Assembly (NCBI GenBank): GCA_963930655.1
Contig: OZ005612.1
Span: forward strand, 2,299,001-2,363,000
Length of the DNA: 64,000 nt
Direction: 5' to 3'
DNA from: Myrica gale
Taxonomy: Eukaryota; Streptophyta; Magnoliopsida; Fagales; Myricaceae
Below, piece by piece: positions 13,060 through 23,320 of this stretch. The notes beneath the pieces are model-generated. The model was not told the origin of the DNA. It saw only the letters and a list, made by a program, of their open reading frames with translations, and searched no databases. How positions within the stretch are numbered: position 1 is the first letter of the stretch; every line of letters begins with the position of its first letter. Both the position numbers and the translations under genes were made by a program.

Positions 13060-13195
13060 ATTTTTTCATCAATCCCAATAACTTTTTATAAATTCAAACA
13101 ACTTTTAACACATTTTTCATCAATCCCAAGAGAATTTACACTACTTCTAAAAAATACAAATACAAAAAATTATTTTAAGATTTAAACCAAACATA
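13060..13195. repeat. Dispersed repeat shared with about 44785-44930
   Basis: The stretch containing AACTTTTAACACA and AGAGAATTTACACTA through AAACCAAACATA recurs in the same orientation at about 44785-44930. The shared copy is non-coding and A+T-rich, probably part of a small DNA transposon. The ends are not resolved. Confidence 0.4.
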
Positions 13196-13375
13196 GGGGA
13201 TGTTTGGTTAAGGTGTTTTGTGAGGATTTTTTGTGTTTTGAGAATTTTTATGTGATATTAATTTTATTGGTATACCTGTTGTAGTTATATTTATGTGGTG
13301 TGAAAAATGATATTTGATTGTAGAATTGTGAGGATTCAAAAAAATCCTGAGAATTTTTTATAAACGAACAGCCCC
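13196..13375 (+). mobile_element. MITE-like element, family B copy 1 (180 bp)
   Basis: The left end GGGGATGTTTGGTTA and the right end TAAACGAACAGCCCC are imperfect inverted repeats, flanked by ATA on both sides. The interior contains TTTTTGTGTTTTGAGAATTT and a TTATTGGTAT block. The same interior recurs at 30177-30360 (same strand) and 29432-29606 (opposite strand), so this is a small family within the window. Confidence 0.55.
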
Positions 13376-14375
13376 ATAGTCTCCTTCTGTCACCCTTTTC
13401 TTCAACTTTCGGTAAAGTCCTTTGTTTTGTTTCGAAAAAATAAAATGAGGGAGAGTTTTATATTCTGTAACTTCTACTAAAAGTTTATAATTCGCATCTC
13501 AAATTGTAAAACTTGAGATATTGCATCATAAATTTCAAATATGTTTACATGTTGCATCCTATCTTATTATAATTTAATTGTTAAGATGATGTCATGTGTC
13601 TAATTTTTTAAGGAAAAATTTACTTCGAATCTTCAAACTAATAAAGCAATCTCAAAAATATTCTCAATATTACATTTGATATATTAAGCCTAGAATTGTT
13701 AAATTTCATCAATTTATATTTTTAAAAATGATTCAATCATCAAACTCGTGCTAAGTGTGTTATAAATTAGTAACGTGATACGAATTTGATCATTAAATTT
13801 TATTTATATTTGATTAATTGTGAAAATTGAAGGATTCAATGTGTCAAGATTAATAATTTAGTCTCTTAATTAAAATTGTATTAATAGTTAGATAATTAAT
13901 TTTGTTTAATTTTTTATTAAAATATAATCATTAAATGAATGATAGTTAAAAAATTGAAAAATGTAATTAATTTTTATTTTTTTAACAATAAAAGAGAAAC
14001 ACTTGCCTGTGATTAAAGTTCTTCTGCGTGCCGACACCCACCTGTGTGAGTTGAACGCTTTTGTTAGTGCTGTAATCAAAGTATTTGCTAGCCGTACCTG
14101 GATATTTTCCTAACTTCTCAGACAAATGCTACCGAATATTCTGACCCTGATCCACAGATCTATCCCCTTTAGATTCTCACATGGACGACGAGTTGGTGTG
14201 GTCACATATTATATAAATCTTCTTTTTACAAAAAAAAAAAAAAAAAGTATCTTTCAAAATATGGTGTGGTCACAAATTATATAAATCTTGTGCCTCGGCA
14301 GTCGGCACTTGATAGAGCCTTCCGAGTTTATATGCAATGGAGAAATGGCCACGTGTAAACTGTTAATTTTTAAAG

Positions 14376-14577
14376 ATAAATATAAAATTGATCCTATTAT
14401 AGGCGAAAATCAACTAATGATATTAAAAGTATAAATTTAATCCTTATAATCTCATATTAAAAGTATAAATTAATTTATTCTGAACTATTGTGAGATTATA
14501 AGAATTAAATTTATGTTTTTAATATCACGGGACTAAATCGATTTTTGCGTATAGCATAAGGATCAATTTTTATTTAT
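14376..14577. mobile_element. Palindromic foldback MITE, about 200 bp
   Basis: Two arms, each roughly 90 bases, are inverse copies of one another. TAAAATTGATCC, GATATTAAAAGTATAAATTT and CTTATAATCTCA on the left return inverted on the right. Transcribed, it would form one long hairpin. It has no coding capacity. Confidence 0.6.
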
Positions 14578-14973
14578 TACTAATTTTTATTTAATTACAT
14601 ATATATTTTTTGTGTTTTTTTTCAGCAATGATTTATTTCTGTGTAACGATATTCTTCCACTAGAAACGACTCCACAGAAGGAGTAACAAAACCAAAGGAG
14701 AATGAATATTCGACGTCATCAGCACAGAGATTCAAAGAGAAAAAAGTGCTTCCTACAAATACAAGAAAACCGGAGGAAAAGAAGCCGAAAGCACGAGCAA
14801 ATGACGACAAGCAACATGGAAGGCAGCCACGTGTCGCACGATGCCGCTACCAATATAACCGTCTTCCTTACAACTCAGCTCACTATATGTAAATCTGGAG
14901 AGCAAAACTGCAAACGGAAATGAGCCCCCCCCATTCCATTTACAGTGAGCGATCGAATCAGCTCTCACTAGAA

Positions 14974-17792
14974 ATGGTATCTGCTGAGGGTAGAGACCCG
15001 AACCCTGTACGGAAGCTTCTCGGGCTCGGGTTCTGGGTGCAGGGCTTCCGGTGCTTCCCGTGGATGGCGGTGAACTTCTTTCTCAAGGACGGAATCAATG
15101 TGGACCCCTCCACGCTGCAGCTCCTCCAGAACTCCGCCAACCTCCCCATGGTTGCCAAGCCCCTCTACGGCATCGTTTCCGACGCCGTCTACATCGGTGG
15201 CCAGCATCGCATTCCCTACATCGCCATCGGAGGTAATGGAAAATGAAATGATAGCTTCTCCTTTTTGCCTTTCTTGAGTTGTTTTTATTACGGTAATACC
15301 TCTTTGAATCGTACTAATTGAAAAATAAACATTGGAATACCGAACGATTCCATTTTCGCTGATGCGGAGATTCGACTTATTTTCATCCATCGGAAAAGTG
15401 GTGGCAGCTTTGAGAATAAACGAAATAGCAATGGTGATGCGATCCGAAAATGAGGAGTGGTTAGTTTTCATGCCTTCTTTAAGAACTAAAGAAGAAGAAA
15501 AGAAAAGAAAACTGAAATGAAGATGGCTGTTTTAACTACTAAGATTTTTGTGCGCAAATGAATTTCCTTAATAATTTTCCTAATTCCATATTAATTGACC
15601 AGATCCCCACTGAAAAGTTTGTATTTCTTCGCTGAGCAAAAGCGAAACTAGCAGAGATGTAATTCCTGAAAGCTTTCTCGTTTCTTTATGGAACGCAAAT
15701 TCTTCTTTTTCCCAACTCCCAACTTTCGAACATTTCTACACATACTAGTAGTTATCAACCCTTTAATTGGTATTTGGAATTTTTTTTCTGCTTTACCTTA
15801 TCATAATATTCAATGTTTGTTTATACTCTATTCGCTACCATTCCGTTTTTTCTTCTTCTTAATCTTCTGACTTCTTATTAGTAAGGTAGGGAATAAGGAA
15901 TATCTAGTATGTTGGTCTAGCCAAATTGATGACTCTGTTTAAGAACTATCACACCTTTTTGATACTTTAGATCATATAGAACAGGGGCCAATGGTTTCTG
16001 GGAAACCAGAAATGGAAACAATCTACTTGGTTCACTCTTCCAGTAGTGATTCGAAGAGAGCACACTTCTGATCTGCTTCTTGAGGTGTTAGTTTCAAATG
16101 ATGCATCTGGCTTCTTGTATATCTTTCCTGGGAGTTTATTGTGGACACCAAGTCAAATGTACTATTCATTTCCTGGGTGGTCAATTACTCCTCGCTGTTT
16201 AAGTACTTTGAAAACGCAAATCATATCTACGGAGTCATGAATCAAGAAGCACAATCTAGTTGCTTCTGGAAGCTAAAACTCGTTTACTTACTGTTGTATA
16301 GTATTCCTTTTGGGAGCTGAAGCGACAATTTCTTCCCCTTCAATTTCTGCTTTTGCAAACTAATTAGTAAGTCATTTTTCACCATAAAATTTCTGAAGGC
16401 TTGAATTTGCCCAAACCACTCCGGAGAATGCTCTGGTGACTGTGGGTGCCTTCTTAGGACCCTTGGCTAATTACGAAACTAATACGAAGTCATAAATTTT
16501 GTGACGTTGATGGTGATTTTGTTATCCTGAAACCAATTTTGTCGATCCCCTCCATGAAATGCTGTGATGACTGTGGGTAACTTCTGAAGATGCTTATATA
16601 ATGAAGAAAAAAAATAGGAAGACATGAGGCTAGTGATGATGATTTCATAGTCAATTAAAGCTGCAAAGAGTAGAATCAAGAATATTGGTGCAGCTTTTCT
16701 AATTCATGAAACAAATTTGTTGGTGCAGCTTTGTTACAAGCAGTGTCATGGCTAGCAATAGCCGTACTCTCCCCATCAAGCATCTCAATCTTCTCCATCA
16801 GCCTTTGTCTTCTCCTCAGTAACCTTGGTGCCTCAATAGCTGAGGTTGCAAATGATGCCATTGTTGCGGAAGTAGGAAAACAACCGACTTCCTCTTCCAA
16901 AAGTTCTCAACCATCTTCCTCGGGAGAGCTCCAGTCATATGTTTGGATGGCTTCGTCTGCAGGTGGAGTTTTTGGAAACTTCCTTGGCGGCATAATGATG
17001 GATCGATTCTCCCAACAAACTATGTTCCTGTTTTTTGGGCTTCTCATTTCTCTCCAGTTTTTCATGACCATTACCGTTCGTGAAAGCTCTCTTAACCTTC
17101 CCAAGAGCAAAGCCAATGCATGCATTAGAAAACAGCTCTCAGAGCTCTCAGTTGCATTAAGAAAACCTGAGATTGCTTACTCGCTAACATGGTTTGCAGC
17201 ATCTTATGCTACAATTCCAGCACTAACAGGCACCATGTTCTTTTACCAGACAGAATATTTGAAGATGGACTCCTCAGTGTTGGGTCTCTCCAAGGTATTT
17301 GGTCAGGCGGCAATGCTTCTATGGAGCATCATTTATAATCGTCACTTGAAGTCAGTTCCACCTAGGAAACTGATTTCAGCCATTCAGGTATTGATGGCCA
17401 TATTCATGTTATCAGATGTGTTGTTTGTGAAGGGGTTCTACAAAACAATTGGTGTACCAGACTCGGTCTATGTTGTGATATTCTCAGGCTTATTGGAGGT
17501 TCTCTTCTTTTTCAAGATTCTGCCATTCAGTGTTCTGATTCCTCAGTTCTGCCCTCCAGGATGCGAAGGATCTCTTATGGCATTTGTCATGTCTGCTATA
17601 GCCCTTGCATTCATAGTGAGTGGATTCCTTGGTGTTGCACTTGCGTCATTCGTTGGGGTTACAGGAGACGATTTTTCAGGGTTTCCAATTGCCCTCCTTA
17701 TACAGGCAGCGTGCACAGTCTTGCCAATTTATTGGTCGTCGTGTATACCTGATGATGATGTGAAATCCAAATCCAGGAGGAAAACAGAGTAA
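14974..17792 (+). CDS. Probable folate-biopterin transporter family protein (MFS type, FBT7-like)
   Basis: A membrane carrier of the BT1/folate-biopterin transporter family. Plastid members move folates or pterins; the substrate of this branch is not established. Exons are 14974-15232 and 16729-17792, joined in phase 1 at GT-AG, giving 440 residues. Family blocks visible are LGFWVQGFRCFPWMAVNFFL, DPSTLQLLQNSANLPMVAKP, GQHRIPYIAIGA (across the junction), LSNLGASIAEVANDAIVAE, GGVFGNFLGG and a late CEGSLMAFVMSAIA. About ten to twelve hydrophobic segments are spread over the length, and the tail is basic (KSKSRRKTE). An in-frame ATG at 14920 could add 18 residues; 14974 fits homologues better. 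The 1496-bp intron has a duplicated acceptor-like sequence just before the true one. The gene is convergent with POLD4 and next to uS5, an order I recall from Arabidopsis chromosome 1. It looks functional. Confidence 0.88.
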
Positions 17793-19451
17793 CTTTGTGC
17801 TAATAGTATTTTCAAAGAGAAGACCCGTATCAACATTTTTTTTTCTTTGGAATTCCTTTTCCTTTTCCTTAATAGCATGTATATTCATTCTACTGCATTC
17901 TTGTTCCGATAGCGAATAAGCTTTAGTAGCTTGTTCAATACTTGTATCAAAGTCGGGTATTTTTTCTTGAGTTGTATCGATTCGAATATCTTCGCTTCCT
18001 TGAAAACTTTCATCCTTTTTTTTTTTTAACTTTCATCCATTCGTTCAAGAGGAAAAGCTGAAATTCGAGACGAATGGGTTTAATCTCTTCCCCCTTTTTT
18101 TTAACGCTAATCGGTGGCTCTTGGGGGTCCGTCATCCATGCATCAAGTCTCAGAAAGCGGGGGAGAGAGAAAGAGAACTTGCACACAAGACTTCATTGGG
18201 GCAAAGCATATGCATAACTTGCGCACAAGATTTCCTCAGGACAAAGCAGCATATGCGTAACTTGCGCAGAAGACTTAAGCGTATGTACCGAAATTTTCCA
18301 CTTTTAACTTCCTCCCTGCTGGAGAGAGAGCCCACATTAGCATAGCAGTTGCTTCTTCTGCCATCAGATTTTTAAATATTGCATTGGGGAAGATGTTGTA
18401 TATAGTATAAGGCAGGGACACTGGAGAAGATGTAGCAGTTTAATGCATATTCGAACGATCAGGACCAAGATCGTAGCATCTATTTCATGTAATTTTAACA
18501 TATTTCTATAACATACACACAATACCAGCCAAAAAATTTAGCTCTCAAGCAATGCCTGGCCCAAAATTTAAAGAAAGACACGTTTCCAGAAATTTCTACG
18601 AGCCAAATTTTGTGCACTAAACAAATATAAAAGATTATAATCTCCTCACGAGTTATGAATGCAAAACTTAAAATACAAGACATCATGAGATAACATGTAA
18701 TTAAAGTTGGAAAAATAATGAAAGACTAAAAAGCACTATTTCAAACCACAAGATGGGATTCTCCCGTCGCTGTCTTTTCAAGATGATTTACAGAGCAAAT
18801 CAACATATATCCAAGTCAGAATACATGATATTGCTTATATAACAAACAGGCCTGATGCTAACCATACTCTATATTCTCTTAACACCATAGAAAAGAAGAC
18901 AAAAATTAAGGTTAGGATATCTAATGCATGTATGAATCAGTAATCAAAACAAAGAGTGACAAATGTATAAATGTTGAGAGTAAGAGACCAATTAACCTGA
19001 TGCACGGTTGATTTTTGCATTTGACACCCAAATTTAAGAGAAATAAATCAGACGTGCTTTGTCGAGCACCTTAATCAAACATCACACGATACAACCTGGA
19101 ATACTGCACTAGAGAGATGAACAAAAAAAACCATCTTTAACTCCCTAAGATTTAATCCCCAAAACCAGAGGCATGCTTATTCTTTGCTTATAATGTCAAT
19201 TAAGCAATGCAGCAAAGAAGTTGCAGAGCAAGGAAGACCCTTAGACACGCACATCTAATTAACCAGTTTGGATAGACAAAAGGTCTTGATTAAGATTAGC
19301 AAACTGTCAAGCAAATCAGAGCATATACAAACATCATCTAAACGATACCCTACAGTGCAGCCAGGGGCTGAACACACTTGAAGTGAAAAACGCAAGTTTT
19401 TCAGTCACAGCATGACATTTGAATATAACCGGAAAGAGCGGTACGAAATTT
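17793..19451. other. Convergent intergenic region (transporter and POLD4 3' flanks)
   Basis: Both neighbouring genes end into this 1.66-kb stretch, so it should contain two 3' UTRs and terminators. The only structure I see is a short tandem repeat at 18176-18276. The remainder is A+T-rich DNA without a coding signal. Confidence 0.5.
18176..18276 (+). repeat. Short tandem repeat, about 40-bp unit, 2.5 copies
   Basis: AACTTGCACACAAGACTT, AACTTGCGCACAAGATTT and AACTTGCGCAGAAGACTT start at 18176, 18216 and 18259. Between them lie GGGCAAAGCATATGC-like segments. The copies have diverged by substitutions and a 3-bp indel. No function is evident. Confidence 0.6.
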
Positions 19452-22442
19452 CTAAACGCGTCCATCCCACAAGCAGTCCGGCCCAACTTTCCCGGCCTTC
19501 AAAAGTCGCTCGATTTCTTCAGGAGGGTTCAAGCCTAAACGCCGAGCACGCTCCCACCGCGCCAGTCTGGTCATTCCGAGGCACGGTCCGTACGCCATGT
19601 TCATGTCGAATTGCCCAACCATCTCCTCGTGCTCGTCATGCTCATCTATCACCCGAAAACCAAACACATTGAAAAAGCCAAAAACTCAAGGTTTTGAAAA
19701 CTCCACGATCTCCGATTACATTGAACGAGAGAATTTGCATTTTTAAAACCCTAACCAACAGGGCAGAAGACAATGTACAATAACCCCCAACAAAATGTTG
19801 GGAAAAGCGTCACGAAAATTCAAAGTAAGGAACACCAGATTTACGTGGTTCGGCCCCAATCCGGCCTACGTCCACCCCAGAGCAATTTTATTAAGAAAGC
19901 CTAAGAAAATTACTCTGCCTGCCCCAATACAATAGTCACACCACCCTCTTTTTCTTCCTCTCTCTTTGCCCAATGCACACGATCTCACGTGCTCACGTGC
20001 CTCTTCTCTATAACATAAGCTTCTTATTTATAGGGAAAAATACAAAGAGAAAACCTTAAGAGAATCCTAGATAAACTAGAAGTAGGGAGCAAGTAGACTT
20101 CCACAATAACTCTACTTCTATTCTAAGTCTATCTCTTATGGGTGTGGACCCCAACAAATCTCCCCCTCCATAACCATAAGAGAATAATTTGTTCCTGACA
20201 TCTTTCGGTTGAGTGCTACCCGGGTTTTCAACAGTAGAAACTTCCGGCAACTTAGTGTCTGTTGCTCCCCTTGCTCACCACCCCTTGCAACCTTATTCTA
20301 CTGGCACTCCAACCTCGTCCTTGTCACCAGACGACCACACTCTCATCCGAGTGTCCTGCACCCCCGCATAGGGTGCCCGCATCCCCAGCTTGTACAGCCG
20401 GACCCATGAAGAACAGTAGCTCCCCCTGCTCTTGCATCTCCTCCAGCTGGTACCAAGCACCTTCGTGTGCTACAGGAAGCCGGAATCATCAGTCACCACC
20501 GAGGCTTCTGATGAATTCCCTTTCTCTGCTTTGTACTTTGGACAGTTCCGCTTGATATGTCCCTCTTGGTCACAATAGAAGCAGATAATCTTGCGACCTC
20601 TTCCTCTGGATTGATCCCGGCCACCTGTATTCCAGCTGCTTCTTCTGCCTCTTTCTGTGATGAGAGCTTGTGATCCACTGTAGTCATAAGTCCCCATCTC
20701 CTTTCTTCGTGCCTCTTCACTGAATAGAGCGTCTTTGACCAACTTCATGGTCAATTTCTCATTCGGTGCTGAATTTCCAAGAGAAACAACAAGAGTCTCC
20801 CAACTATCCGGCAAGGAACTCAGAAGCAGTAAAGCTTGAACCTCATTTTCGAAAGTCATTTCGACACTGTTCAATTGATTTATCAAGTTTTGGAACTCAC
20901 TGGTATGTTCCGCCACCGACTTCTCGTCTCGCAGCTTCATATTCACTAGCCTCCTCATTAGCAGCGCTTTATTCCGCGAAGTCTTTGACTGGTACATTGT
21001 CTCCAACTTCTCCCATAATTCAAAAGCGTTCGTCACTTTGGCTACGTGATGGAATACCTCTGGCCCAATCCACTGTCGAATCAACCCTATAGTCTTCCGG
21101 TTGATCTTATTCCACTTTGCCTCGTCAATCCCCATCGGTTTCTTTCCCTCGTTCTCCAATGGATCATACATATCCTTTGCATAAAGGATATCCTCCATCC
21201 GTGGCTTCCAGCTCATGTAGTTTGCAGCAGTCAACATCATCATACCGGTAATCATATTCTCCGCCATCATTCACACTGATCGAGGCCGAATTTCACAATT
21301 CTGACTGCACCAATGGATCCGGGATGGTCTAAAACCTTAGGAACCAGTCTGACCTGCTCGAAAACCGGCCTAAAAGCCCCTAAACCGGCCAAAAAACCAC
21401 ACTGAACAAATAAAACCGGAATATTCCTCAGGAATATTCTCTGATGACGTGGCAAAGCTGACGTGGCACGCCGACCCTGTGGCAATGCTGACGTGGCGGA
21501 TAACGTGGCACTACCGACTCAGATCTCCTGTGACCCACTGCTGACGTGGCGATGACGTGGATGCTGACGTCACAGGACACGTGGCAGGCTCCTGTCGCTG
21601 GCGCGTGTGGCGCGTGGAGAGAGTGAAGCCCACTCGCCCTTCTCTGTTCGGCGCGTGTGACGCGTGGCGGCGCCTTTTCTTCTTCCTGCGGCGCGTCCCG
21701 GTGATTCTGACGACGTGGTTTCGACCAACGGCTTCGTCTCGATCTCCTCTGCAGGCTGGTGCTCTCCAATCTCAGATCGGACCACTTTGAATTTTCGGAC
21801 CTACTCCGCTTCTCCCGAAAAACTACTCCGGCTCCTCGAACCAGGCTCCGATACCACTTGTTGGGAAAAGCGTCACGAAAATTCAAAGTAAGGAACACCA
21901 GATTTACGTGGTTCGGCCCCAATCCGGCCTACGTCCACCCCAGAGCAATTTTATTAAGAAAGCCTAAGAAAATTACTCTGCCCGCCCCAATACAATAGTC
22001 ACACCACCCTCTTTCTCTTCCTCTCTCTTTGCTCAATGCACACGATCTCACGTGCTCACGTGCCTCTTCTCTATAACATAAGCCTCTTATTTATAGGGAA
22101 AAATACAAAGAGAAAACCTTAAGAGAATCCTAGATAAACTAGAAGTAGGGAGCAAGTAGACTTCCACAATAACTCTACTTCTATTCTAAGTCTATCTCTT
22201 ATGGGTGTGGACCCCAACACAAAACCCTAAAGTTCAAATAGAGAGAGAAATAGAGGGAAACCTTTTAGTTCAGGTGAGCCGTGAAAAAGGAGGGTCGGGT
22301 GCTGGGTGACGTCGGAGCCGAAACTCGCAGCGTGTTTCAGCGATTTCGTCTTCAAAGAAGGCTTTGATGCCTTCGGCTTAGTGATGTCGCTCTTCTTCCT
22401 CTGCCTGTAGAATCCCTTCATGTTCCCTGAGGTCGTCGCCAT
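19452..22442 (-). CDS. POLD4: POLD4, DNA polymerase delta small subunit 4
   Basis: The smallest subunit of the replicative polymerase delta, which stabilises the complex and links it to PCNA in the nucleus (family knowledge). Exon 1 is 22442 down to 22262 and exon 2 is 19645 down to 19452, GT-AG and phase 1. Together they give 124 residues, the usual plant length. Exon 1 encodes the basic N-terminus, with KGFYRQRKKSDITKPKASKP near residue 9. This is the likely PCNA-contact region. Exon 2 carries the conserved core DEHDEHEEMVGQFDMNMAYG, PCLGMTRLARWERARRLGLN and PPEEIERLL, then GKVG..CLWDGRV at the end. The 2616-bp intron is almost entirely a 2424-bp LTR element. Without it and one copy of the 5-bp duplication the intron would be 187 bp. 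Both splice sites are intact. The element lies on the same strand as the gene, so its LTR could end transcripts early or add promoters. Confidence 0.92.
19796..20156 (-). repeat. 3' LTR of the gag-only element
   Basis: 361 bp, TGTTGGGG...CCCAACA when read on the minus strand. It contains a TATA-like CCCTATAAATAAGAAG (about 20022-20037) followed within about 50 bp by two G-boxes, CACGTGAGCACGTGAG (about 19985-20001). It matches the other LTR except at four sites. Confidence 0.9.
20157..20169 (-). other. Polypurine tract of the gag-only element
   Basis: On the minus strand a GGAGGGGGAGATT purine run lies directly before the 3' LTR. This is the expected plus-strand primer site for reverse transcription. 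Confidence 0.8.
20470..21270 (-). CDS. Copia-type Gag with zinc knuckle (retroelement)
   Basis: An intact 266-residue frame typical of Ty1/copia Gag: the structural protein that packages element RNA in cytoplasmic virus-like particles. The N-terminal part has the familiar NYMSWKPRMEDIL start. A UBN2/retrotran_gag core follows (ELWEKLETMYQSK, LMRRLVNMKLRDEKSVAEH, INQLNSVEMTFENEVQALLL and SLPDSWE). A basic Gly/Arg stretch (GGRDQSRGRGRK) precedes one CCHC zinc knuckle, CFYCDQEGHIKRNC, near residues 234-247. The frame closes soon after the knuckle with no pol domains behind it. The absence of any stop agrees with the young age suggested by the LTRs. Two ATG codons open the frame, and the longer start is listed. 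Confidence 0.88.
   Translation of the reverse strand: MMAENMITGMMMLTAANYMSWKPRMEDILYAKDMYDPLENEGKKPMGIDEAKWNKINRKTIGLIRQWIGPEVFHHVAKVTNAFELWEKLETMYQSKTSRNKALLMRRLVNMKLRDEKSVAEHTSEFQNLINQLNSVEMTFENEVQALLLLSSLPDSWETLVVSLGNSAPNEKLTMKLVKDALFSEEARRKEMGTYDYSGSQALITERGRRSSWNTGGRDQSRGRGRKIICFYCDQEGHIKRNCPKYKAEKGNSSEASVVTDDSGFL
21271..21845 (-). other. Leader of the gag-only element, rich in ACGT-core motifs
   Basis: About 575 bp lie between the primer site and gag. They are much more G+C-rich than the surroundings. Between 21434 and 21582 the motif TGACGTGGC or a close variant appears about eight times. No coding sequence is supported here; the overlapping frames on both strands at 21428-21922 look like by-products of composition. 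Confidence 0.6.
21846..21858 (-). other. Primer binding site (initiator tRNA-Met) of the gag-only element
   Basis: The minus strand reads TGGTATCGGAGCC next to the inner end of the 5' LTR. It differs by one base from the common plant Copia site TGGTATCAGAGCC. Confidence 0.88.
21859..22219 (-). repeat. 5' LTR of the gag-only element
   Basis: 361 bp, the same length as the 3' LTR, with C where the other has T at four places on the plus strand. It ends TTTTCCCAACA next to the primer site. Confidence 0.9.
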
Positions 22443-22664
22443 CTCCCTCTCTCTCTCTCTAACTTCAAATTTTTTTGAATTTCGGTTCTCTTCTCTAATA
22501 AGAGATTATTTGAATTAATTAATTTAATTACTGGGTCCCTAAACTTTCAAAATGCATATGATTTTGCCACGTCATTCCTCGATGGATATACAATATGTGG
22601 ATGGAGTGAGAGTCCATGTTATTACCACTTGACCTTGTACTACGTCGTTTTCACACAAATTTAG

Positions 22665-22985
22665 GGACGTTGCTTTTGTAAAAAATTGTAAGAGGTTTGT
22701 ATTTGGATAAAATTGTCCATATTTATGTAAATGTTAGTGAAAAGTTTTAAAGATATTTAATTTTTATTTAAGTTTGTAAAAAGTTGAGAGAAAGATGATT
22801 TGATGTAATTGTTTAATAACAAATATTAGAGTTTGGTGAAAAAGTACAGAGAGATAATGTTTATCATAATTTTTTAAAAAAAATATTAAAGTTTGTGTGA
22901 AAATTTGTTTGAGATTGTATAAAATGTATTGATATTTGTGTATAAATTTTTAAAATTTTGGATATTTATTTTTAAAATTTTATTA
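22665..22985. repeat. A+T-rich MITE-like segment
   Basis: It shares phrases such as AAAGTTTGTGTGAAAATTTG, GAGAGATAATGTTT and GTATTGATATTTGTGTATAA with other small elements in the window, in inverse form at 2216-2521. The ends are not clear. Confidence 0.3.
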
Positions 22986-23139
22986 AACCATATTATATTC
23001 TAAAATATTTTTAAAAACAATAATGCCACATGTAGATTGAGAAAATTTAATGAATACTGAGAAAAGGAGTAGTTGGTCAATTTGAGATTTATCATTTTTA
23101 TTTTTATTTTTAAGAAATTACAATATGTCTTGTTTGAGC

Positions 23140-23320
23140 TCCAATTATTTGGGGCCAAATATTTGGGTTTAATAATAAAAAATTCATCACATAATTTATT
23201 ATTATTATAATAAAATCTTCTATCTTTACTTTTTCACCGACTCCCATAAGATATCTTTATTTTATAATATTTTTCAAAATTCAATACCCAAAATTTTCAC
23301 ATTCAAACATTCCCGTAAAT
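23140..23320 (-). mobile_element. MITE-like element, family C, uninterrupted copy
   Basis: Read on the minus strand it runs from GGGAATGTTTGAATG through ATCTTATGGGAGTCGGTGAA and TAAATTATGTGATGAATTTT to TATTATTAAACCC and CCAAATAATTGG. The same order occurs at about 42862-43715, where a foldback element splits it. This copy therefore serves as the empty-site reference. Confidence 0.55.

Larger units (their letters stand above)
12401..14375. other. Intergenic DNA between uS5 and the transporter gene
   Basis: The stretch is A+T-rich and non-coding. It contains a run of 18 G at 12655-12672, inverted-repeat elements at about 13060-13375, and a direct duplication of GGTGTGGTCACA...TTATATAAATCTT at about 14197 and 14264. 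The frames open between 12754 and 13185 overlap on both strands and do not resemble known protein. Confidence 0.45.
19796..22219 (-). mobile_element. Gag-only LTR retrotransposon (TR-GAG-like) in the POLD4 intron
   Basis: A complete non-autonomous element of 2424 bp, coding on the minus strand. Both LTRs (19796-20156 and 21859-22219) are 361 bp, begin TGTTGGGG and end CCCAACA. They differ at four transitions by eye. The flanking CAAAA at 19791-19795 and 22220-22224 is a perfect 5-bp target duplication. The primer site TGGTATCGGAGCC (initiator tRNA-Met) abuts the 5' LTR on its inner side, and the purine tract GGAGGGGGAGA abuts the 3' LTR. The interior contains only a gag gene, with no protease, integrase or reverse transcriptase. 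This is the layout of plant TR-GAG elements, which depend on enzymes from other Copia elements. Confidence 0.9.

Noticed and set aside
21428..21922. 164-codon minus-strand frame across the retroelement leader and LTR
   Set aside because: It crosses the LTR boundary and the primer site and has no Gag-like feature. High G+C explains its length.
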